From Peptoclostridium sp. (lineage in GTDB: Bacteria > Bacillota > Clostridia > Peptostreptococcales > Peptostreptococcaceae): 45,738 bases of DNA. The translations under genes were made by a program, and so were the position numbers. Shown piece after piece: positions 41,001 to 45,738 of this stretch (position 1 is its first letter; every line of letters begins with the position of its first letter). The DNA is taken from positions 1 through 45,738 of the forward strand of contig NZ_WXFG01000032.1 of NCBI RefSeq assembly GCF_009881055.1. Reading direction: 5' to 3'. The notes beneath the pieces were generated by a model. That model searched no databases, was not told the origin of the DNA, and saw nothing but the letters and a program-made list of their open reading frames with translations.

Positions 41001-42966
41001 GTCGATAGCTGATGAGCTCAGCGTATACATCTACCCCGAGGATTTTCCTGTGAATCTTACCAATCCAAGGGACCTCAAGGTTCTTAGGCAAAATTTCAAG
41101 AGGCATGACGTGCATATAGTTGTGGGCAGCGATGTCGTTCTCAACGCCACCGCATACAGGGCCCCGGTAACTGAAAACTCCATACAGACATTTCCTCACG
41201 TTGTATTTGAGAGAAGGAGCCATTTTGAGACGGAGGATACAGACAAGGTGCTTGACAAGGCGCTTGAAAACATAAAGGCCCCGATAATAAAGCTGTTCCT
41301 GCCCCCGAGGTATGAGGATGTGAGCTCCACGAGGATAAGGAATTACATTGACGAAAACCGTGACATATCAAAGCTGGTAGACCCGATGGTGCAAAGATAT
41401 ATATACGACAACGGTCTCTACAGGAGAGAGCCGTCTTATAAGTCGCTTATTCAAAAGCTCCAGTTTGACATTGAGATAGTTTCTGACATCAGGGATTCGC
41501 TTATAGAGAATCTAGCGCTCAACTTCCACCATGAGGAGTACAACAGCGCACTCGAGAAGCTCCAGGAGTTTTCTGAAAAGCCGCTTGCCAGCATACTGAT
41601 AGTAAAGGATAACCAGAAAAACAACAAGATAATAGGTTATTCCGCATTCAACTGGCTAGCGTCCAGCCAGATATTCAATGAATTCAAGGACAGCCAGATA
41701 TCAGAATCTGTCAGAGAGAATTATACAGGCAGGATTATACTCGTTAGCGGCATTTTCATAGACAGAAACTGCGGAATAGAAAATTTAAACCAGATAATTC
41801 TTACCGAGACGCTGTCCTACTGCATATCCAGGGATTACGGTTACGCAGTATATATAAACAACATTGACATGGAACAGGACGAGGAGCTGTACGAAACGCT
41901 TCAGCTGCAGGGCTTTACAAAGCAAAGGTGCACACATGAAAAAAGAGGCGTGTTTGCGGTCAATATGAGCAGACCGTGCAGCCTGTATCTTGATATAAGA
42001 AGCATAATGAAATACCCCTTCCGCGACAATCCTCTTGTTGTAAATCAGATTAATATTGCAAGAAAAAGGCTGCAGAAGGCGCTTGCGGAGCTTTATCCCG
42101 GGAACCTTGTGCTGTCCTTTGACAGAAGGCTCATGGAAGAGACTCTCATGAAGAAGATATGCAGAGAAAACGGGGTGCCGACAACGCCCTTGAATCCAAG
42201 GCGGCTAGGCGACTCAATGTGCGTTCCGTTTGGAAATGTGCTAAACAGACTGACCATTCCAAATACTGTTACAAAGGCTCTCCATACCGAGAAGATATTT
42301 GAAAGGGACATGTCGTCATTCCGGATAGAACAGTTTCCTCACTATCTTAATCTTGAAAACCAGATAAAGATGATTAAGTCCTTCAATCGTCCTGTAATAC
42401 TAATTGATGACATTCTAAACAAAGGCTACAGGATAAAAGTGCTTGATCCGCTGCTCAAAAAAGAGGGCGTGCAGGTCAAGAAGATAATAGTAGGAATGCT
42501 ATCGGGCAGAGGCAAGGAGTTAATGGATATACAGGGCAGGGCTGTCGACAGCGCATACTTCATACCTAACCTTAGAATCTGGTTCACAGAACAGCTGCTG
42601 TATCCGTTTATGGGCGGAGACGCCCTGTGGAGGGAGTACAGTCCAAAGAGCAATATTATACCGTCGCTGAATATGATACTTCCATACGCATATCCAAGCT
42701 TCATAAGAGGGGCTTCGAGGGAGAGCATATTCGAGCTTTCGAAGGTATGCCTTGAAAATTCAATGGATATTTTCAGAGTGCTCGAAAGCGAGTATGAAAA
42801 CATAAATGAGAGGAATCTGACTCTGGGTCTGCTAGGAGAGGTGTTTTTATACCCTAGATGCCCTGAGTTTGGAAAAGATGTCAGGTACGATTTGAACATG
42901 AATCCGTCCTCGTTCCTTGAGGATCAGATGGAATACCTGAAAAGACTCGAGGCGGGATTCAAATAG
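38059..42966 (+). CDS. Giant multidomain protein: HD hydrolase, helical repeats, NadD-like nucleotidyltransferase, GNAT-like and PRTase-like regions
   Basis: The 1635-residue protein is one open frame, with GGAGG before ATG 38059. Residues 1-185 are helical and unrecognised. Residues 190-330 hold an HD-type site: H197/H201, H231-D232 in GAGLGHDIGKYG, NHSVWD near 272 and YSDF near 295. Residues 340-920 are helical, HEAT-like. Residues 928-1125 are a nucleotidyltransferase of the NMNAT/cytidylyltransferase class: VAFFPGTFDPFSLSHREI (HxxH-type site) and the closing EDVSSTRIRNYI. Residues 1175-1310 look like a GNAT acyltransferase (IIGYSAFNWL, IILVSGIFIDRN). Residues 1400-1560 have the PRPP-loop pattern VILIDDILNKGYR (about 1446-1458). 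The reaction is unknown; the set recalls nucleotide or NAD metabolism. No membrane segment is seen. Confidence 0.88.
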   Translation: MQRAQKGVTDEILQNIKNRLGEERFLKREILSQIPHEEFSIKSKLINDFLCGDEFEKGTKKLIEKREFSCKKMLDILRPLMDEMARGKEPEDWLNYSYQYLLDKSFPESVELKLSKDIEGPTLLYLEFCRIMNGEQKKTDDCTWQSRYPLEFLTDAEIRGLEDFGEYERLKEAFAKEHIYELMKLNQEITEYNNLDHICGVHFLALFVGRQFKSAGIPVDLGRVSGAGLGHDIGKYGCKTAELKRVPYLHYYYTDQWFKKHDISYIGNVALNHSVWDLELENLSLESLILIYSDFRVKNNANGEMHIYSLKESFDVILDKLDNVDDIKRRRYLKVYNKIRDFEDFMLDIGIQVVPTKGEVAYSVPIKKYYALMKGSDVVENFKYLAVSHNINLMHRLRNELSLNQIIELARSERDWNNLRKYLEIFEEYSTYLTQRQKYITMRFLYEKLVHPEDDIRRRCGEIIGKLIANFDEEYRKDVPDDVKLESPEMTSYQVLDRFMKLFLYPDHNIIRIHQQWIGEALSIMLQAVFRNSKAKSNDGLVEVLSSYYKKGEGYNDSMHLYLLRSLQFIPFSGEWAQADIFLKYLEDTISSSEQTVRLLAYEVLGDMCKAGKLQDDYIELMAASLIEKESILEDKYEKWALRNLIMGLKKGEATFDKLELEQTEISEIFLSNFKNTTSWVVKRSNIEMLLDYSLSNLQSYGLYTALHFCNLLKVSPNESTRLKSGEALLKMFPLLPQEQGYDVAIELFRSLEIEEYQFTKYIPHYLGQILMYLSPENMESLTDDLNEKMKRSGARVNSLLLRTIGVCIANYANYKAYFGEKSERYEKRFAKKLGILLSGLAHNDNQVKQMAFSVIGSEIFGNPDIELEHKCDIFALIAKKILTLIAAEKQEELTFLNNSAVLNNIYRFISDYMFINGDIQLKSPEKVAFFPGTFDPFSLSHREIVRAIRKKGFEVYLAVDEFSWSKSTQPNMIRRNIMNMSIADELSVYIYPEDFPVNLTNPRDLKVLRQNFKRHDVHIVVGSDVVLNATAYRAPVTENSIQTFPHVVFERRSHFETEDTDKVLDKALENIKAPIIKLFLPPRYEDVSSTRIRNYIDENRDISKLVDPMVQRYIYDNGLYRREPSYKSLIQKLQFDIEIVSDIRDSLIENLALNFHHEEYNSALEKLQEFSEKPLASILIVKDNQKNNKIIGYSAFNWLASSQIFNEFKDSQISESVRENYTGRIILVSGIFIDRNCGIENLNQIILTETLSYCISRDYGYAVYINNIDMEQDEELYETLQLQGFTKQRCTHEKRGVFAVNMSRPCSLYLDIRSIMKYPFRDNPLVVNQINIARKRLQKALAELYPGNLVLSFDRRLMEETLMKKICRENGVPTTPLNPRRLGDSMCVPFGNVLNRLTIPNTVTKALHTEKIFERDMSSFRIEQFPHYLNLENQIKMIKSFNRPVILIDDILNKGYRIKVLDPLLKKEGVQVKKIIVGMLSGRGKELMDIQGRAVDSAYFIPNLRIWFTEQLLYPFMGGDALWREYSPKSNIIPSLNMILPYAYPSFIRGASRESIFELSKVCLENSMDIFRVLESEYENINERNLTLGLLGEVFLYPRCPEFGKDVRYDLNMNPSSFLEDQMEYLKRLEAGFK

Positions 42967-42986
42967 CATTTTGGAGGCTAGATATT

Positions 42987-44237
42987 ATGAATATCAACTT
43001 TTACAGATTAAACGATAGAATGCTTATATCAAAAGAAGAAATTGAGGGTTTGCCAGTTCTTAGCAGGGAAGAAGCCGCTTCATTTGCGGGCATCGCATGC
43101 TACGCAGACTCTCTGGAAAAGGGACTGTCAAGGAAGACCTTCTCCGTATCGGATGCATCCCTTCTTGAGCTTGAAAAAGAAGGCATTGAACTTTTAAAGA
43201 CGAGCAAGGCTGCCAGCTCAGAAATAGATGATATAATACTTCGTAAAATAGGCGAAGGAAAACTCATGTATGTCAACACAGCATATCCGGACTGGAAGGA
43301 AGCCTGCAGTGAAAGACTCCCCAAAAGCTGGAGAATAAATGTTGTCGGAATGGGCGATGTGGGAGGCATGCTAATTACGGGGCTGAGGCTTCTTGGCGGG
43401 GACGCCGTGGAGAGCATCGGCATATACGACAGAGATGAGAGCAAGATGCAAAGGTGGCTGTTAGAAGCCGGCCAGATATACTCGCAGTTTGACGGCAGGA
43501 AGTACCCCCCTGTCAGAAAACTCGGCGAGGATGATTTGTTTGACTGCGACATGATAGCATTTTGCATATCGGTGGGAGTGCCACCTGTAGGGCAGGAGGG
43601 CAAGGATGTAAGAATGGTCCAGTTCGAGCAGAACTCCAAAATAATAAGCGAGTACGGAAGGATGGCATGCAAGGCTGGCTTTAAGGGAATATTCGCAGTA
43701 GTCTCAGATCCGGTGGATCCACTTTGCAAAGCGCTCTACATTGCCAGCAACAAGGGAGAAGACGGCGATATGCACTACCGGGGTCTGTCGCCGGAGCAGA
43801 TAAGAGGCTATGGCCTTGGAGTTATGAATGCAAGGGCTGTCTACTATTCTATGCAGGATGAGAGGCTTGCAGGATACAATGAGCACGGCAGGGCTTTTGG
43901 GCCTCATGGGGAGGGTCTTGTGATTGCCAACAGCGTAAGCGAGTATGATGATGTACTCTCGCAGGAGCTTACGCATAAGGCCAAGCACGCAAACATCGAG
44001 GTCAGAAATACGGGTTTCAAGCCGTATATAGCTCCGGCGCTATCTTCAGGCGCGCTTTCGCTGCTTGCAACCATAAAGGGAGAATGGCACTACAGCTCGA
44101 CATACATGGGCGGTGTATTCATAGGAGCCAAAAACAGGCTTACGGAATCGGGAACAGATATCGAAAGGCTCGATTTGGACGATAAGCTCTTTGAAAGGCT
44201 AAAAGAGACATATGAACATCTCAAAGCAATAATATAG
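42987..44237 (+). CDS. Divergent lactate/malate-dehydrogenase-like NAD-binding protein
   Basis: The 416-residue product has a 115-residue N-terminal region of unknown type and then a lactate/malate-dehydrogenase-like fold: Rossmann motif VVGMGDVGGMLITGL (G121, G123, G126), acidic residue ending the second strand (IGIYDRDESK), GVPPVGQEGKDVRMVQFEQNSKII, VSDPVDPLCKAL and GPHGEG, which corresponds to the catalytic-histidine motif (H307). The usual substrate arginines are not obvious, so the substrate cannot be named. GGAGG lies before ATG 42987, 20 bp after the giant gene, indicating one operon. Confidence 0.75.
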   Translation: MNINFYRLNDRMLISKEEIEGLPVLSREEAASFAGIACYADSLEKGLSRKTFSVSDASLLELEKEGIELLKTSKAASSEIDDIILRKIGEGKLMYVNTAYPDWKEACSERLPKSWRINVVGMGDVGGMLITGLRLLGGDAVESIGIYDRDESKMQRWLLEAGQIYSQFDGRKYPPVRKLGEDDLFDCDMIAFCISVGVPPVGQEGKDVRMVQFEQNSKIISEYGRMACKAGFKGIFAVVSDPVDPLCKALYIASNKGEDGDMHYRGLSPEQIRGYGLGVMNARAVYYSMQDERLAGYNEHGRAFGPHGEGLVIANSVSEYDDVLSQELTHKAKHANIEVRNTGFKPYIAPALSSGALSLLATIKGEWHYSSTYMGGVFIGAKNRLTESGTDIERLDLDDKLFERLKETYEHLKAII

Positions 44238-44245
44238 ACAGGGGC

Positions 44246-44277
44246 GCAGCAGTGGCGGCCATAACAGCCACTGCTGC
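44246..44277 (+). repeat. GC-rich intercistronic hairpin
   Basis: GCAGCAGTGGC (44246-44256) pairs perfectly with GCCACTGCTGC (44267-44277). No T-run follows, so it is more likely an RNA stability or processing element than a terminator; it lies in the 66-bp gap before the flavoprotein-like gene. Confidence 0.6.
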
Positions 44278-44303
44278 CCGTTGTACCTGAGGGGGGAACG
44301 GAG

Positions 44304-45362
44304 ATGGAAAATATATATGTTTTGTGTGCGGACGGTCACTCGGAACAGCTCGCTAACATGATAGGGGCTGTTACAGCAAGCAGCAAGCGGGTATACGTGC
44401 ATGATGCTAGACGCGCCGGCGAACTCGCCGGAAAGAGGCTGTTATTTGCCGCTGAAACAAACGAAATAGGAGTAGACATGAATCTGCTGCAGCTGCTGCT
44501 GGAAATACGAGCCGCCAACCCACGTGCATTTGAGGGGGCTGTTGGGGCTCTGATTGTTCACAGCAAAAGCGAATTATATACAAAAAGCTGCGCCACGCAT
44601 CTGATGTTTGTGGCTAACCAGCTGGGCTGCGCATTCATTGGGCACCCACTTGCAGAGGCCGTGGGAGGGCTCAAGAACTTTTCGACCTGGAAGAAAGTAT
44701 ACAAGGATAGTACTCTTGGCGAAATATGTATAATGCAATGCGAAAAACTTGGGAACAGGCTAATGGAATACAAGCCGGCAAGGGTTGAATCGCCGAAAAT
44801 CACAGTGCTCCATTCAAGCTCGAGAAAAACATCCAATACACTGATGCTCTGGAACATGGTCGAAGAGAATCTTGTGAGTTTGGGCTGTTCGGTAAGGCAA
44901 ATACATGTAGAGAATGAGAATCTCACTGACTGCAGAGGCTGCTCTTTCAAACTGTGCATGCACTATGGAGAGCAAAAAAGCTGTTTTTACGGAGGGCTTG
45001 TTGTGCAGGAGGTGTTTCCGGCCGTAGAGGAATGCGACGCACTTGTGTTGCTATGTCCCAATTACAACGACTCAATAGCTGCAAACCTTATGGCGGTAAT
45101 AAACAGGCTTACGGCCCTCTACAGGCAAATGAGCTTTTATGATAAAGCTCTGTTTGGAGTCGTGGTTTCTGGCAATTCTGGAAATGATACGGTGGCAAGA
45201 CAGCTCCTTGGAGCACTGAATATAAACAAGGGCTTCAGGCTCCCGCCTGAATTTGCCTTGATGGAGATTGCCAATGATCCTGGAAGCATTAAAAGAGTGC
45301 AGGATATAAAGGAAAAGGCCAGAATATTTGCAGAGAGAATAGTCGCAGAGACTAAAAAATAG
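44304..45362 (+). CDS. Iron-sulfur-flavoprotein-like NAD(P)H-dependent FMN reductase family protein
   Basis: The 352-residue product has two parts. Residues 1-160 have no clear family (MENIYVLCADGHSEQLANMI start). Residues 165-350 resemble the NADPH-dependent FMN reductase/flavodoxin fold: phosphate loop VLHSSSRKTSNTLML, a cysteine set C210, C213, C218, C227 (DCRGCSFKLCMHYGEQKSC) as in iron-sulfur flavoproteins, and the pattern ALVLLCPNYNDSIAANLMAVINR. The cysteine spacing (2, 4, 8) is not the compact CxxCxxC form, so the cluster is likely but unproven. GGGGGGAACGGAG precedes ATG 44304. It is the last gene of the group and could supply or receive electrons for its neighbours. Confidence 0.8.
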   Translation: MENIYVLCADGHSEQLANMIGAVTASSKRVYVHDARRAGELAGKRLLFAAETNEIGVDMNLLQLLLEIRAANPRAFEGAVGALIVHSKSELYTKSCATHLMFVANQLGCAFIGHPLAEAVGGLKNFSTWKKVYKDSTLGEICIMQCEKLGNRLMEYKPARVESPKITVLHSSSRKTSNTLMLWNMVEENLVSLGCSVRQIHVENENLTDCRGCSFKLCMHYGEQKSCFYGGLVVQEVFPAVEECDALVLLCPNYNDSIAANLMAVINRLTALYRQMSFYDKALFGVVVSGNSGNDTVARQLLGALNINKGFRLPPEFALMEIANDPGSIKRVQDIKEKARIFAERIVAETKK

Positions 45363-45447
45363 ATGGAAATTCGAGGCATGTGTCGAAAGCATATCAATAT
45401 ATTTTTATGACAAATAAAATGCGCGATATAAAAAAATAATAATATTA

Positions 45448-45476
45448 TTGACAGTAAAAATATGGTCTGTTATCAT
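45448..45476 (+). promoter_or_regulatory. Promoter of the T-box transcript
   Basis: TTGACA (45448-45453) and TATCAT (45471-45476) are 17 bp apart, about 40 bp before the T-box stem I. Confidence 0.82.
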
Positions 45477-45516
45477 GTGTATAACAGTTAAATATAGTTT
45501 TGAAAATAAATTCTAA

Positions 45517-45738
45517 GAGCAGGAAGAGTAGTCAGAATTTTCTATAAACAGCGAGTCGGGGTTGGTGGAAGCCGATTTTAGAGTATCTGGTGAATGGGCC
45601 TGTGAGAAGCAGGGTGAAATCTTTTGAGAGTATCCTAAGCCGGGAGTCCCCCGTTACAGGGACAGGATATCGGGAGAAATCTCCGTATCTAGAAGAGATG
45701 GAAGGCATTTAGCCTTCTAACTTGGGTGGCACCGCGAA
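45517..45738 (+). ncRNA. T-box leader, tryptophan-type specifier (truncated by window end)
   Basis: T-box leaders sense uncharged tRNA. Stem I is seen with AGAGTAG on the 5' side (about 45525-45531), the GCGAGTCGGGGTTGGTGGAAGCC distal region split around 45551-45573, and the conserved TGGGTGGCACCGCG box at 45723-45736. The specifier loop is framed by CAGG/CCTG below and CAGA/TCTG above, and its 3' side reads GGTGAATGGG. This places the codon TGG (45595-45597), so tryptophan. The controlled gene lies beyond the window and is probably trpS or a trp gene. Confidence 0.92.

Noticed and set aside
43100..43729. 209-codon minus-strand frame
   Set aside because: It is antisense to the LDH/MDH-like gene, serine- and proline-rich without any motif.
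45619..45628. ATC as the T-box specifier (GTGAAATC)
   Set aside because: This word lies outside stem I; the paired CAGG/CCTG and CAGA/TCTG helices frame TGG instead.
1..45738. CRISPR array, tRNA cluster or prophage
   Set aside because: No regularly spaced repeats, tRNA cloverleaf ends, integrase or phage structural genes were seen on reading both strands.

Overview
The window looks like a chromosomal segment of a low-to-moderate-GC clostridial Firmicute, probably an amino-acid-fermenting anaerobe of the Peptostreptococcaceae type (this assignment is inference). The signs are strong GGAGG-type ribosome sites with many GTG/TTG starts, frequent ATA isoleucine codons, guanine and SAM-I riboswitches, a T-box leader, RecU and RecX, a clostridial-type citrate synthase, and a single-subunit 2-hydroxyacyl-CoA-dehydratase-like protein with its activase. 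Most of the window is ordinary chromosome; two insertion sequences and one AT-rich accessory patch interrupt it.

Layout: 1-1409, an IS200/IS605-type element with an intact tnpA and a tnpB lacking its 3' part. 1426-4045 (minus strand), a sulfur-transfer operon tusA, dsrE-like, nifS-like, iscU-MIP18 fusion; the NifS-like protein has lost the PLP-binding lysine. 4240-9864, a guanine riboswitch, xpt and a BMP-type nucleoside ABC importer. 9926-11145 (minus), a split ThrE-type exporter pair. 11660-14537, glyA and citrate synthase. 14706-18592, a small membrane protein, recU, a nitroreductase-like protein, a universal stress protein and a nicotinamidase-like hydrolase. 18615-21029 (minus), a double-cubane-type iron-sulfur protein, DUF3343 and the ATP-driven activase. 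21460-21810, RNase P RNA. 21879-23740, an ISL3-family element whose transposase is split over an A7 slippery site. 23857-26779, a DUF4139 protein and a secreted ten-repeat WG protein. 26860-29104, a DUF5714 protein, an HD hydrolase, a TM1266-like protein and a stress-like protein. 29373-31898, archease-rtcB-recX. 31940-37910, lapA-like, thrC, the SAM-I riboswitch with metA, lysC and hom. 38059-45362, an unusual three-gene group led by a 1635-residue multidomain protein. 45448-45738, a tryptophan-type T-box leader cut by the window end.

How genes work together: xpt and the nucleoside importer form a purine-salvage unit under guanine control. metA, lysC, hom and thrC cover the aspartate-family pathway; no homoserine kinase gene is in the window. 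The archease and RtcB pair is an RNA-ligase module. The two least ordinary parts are the sulfur-relay operon with an apparently PLP-less NifS homologue, and the 38059-45362 group, where HD hydrolase, helical repeat, nucleotidyltransferase, GNAT-like and phosphoribosyltransferase-like regions sit in one chain next to a divergent lactate/malate-dehydrogenase-like protein and an iron-sulfur-flavoprotein-like protein.
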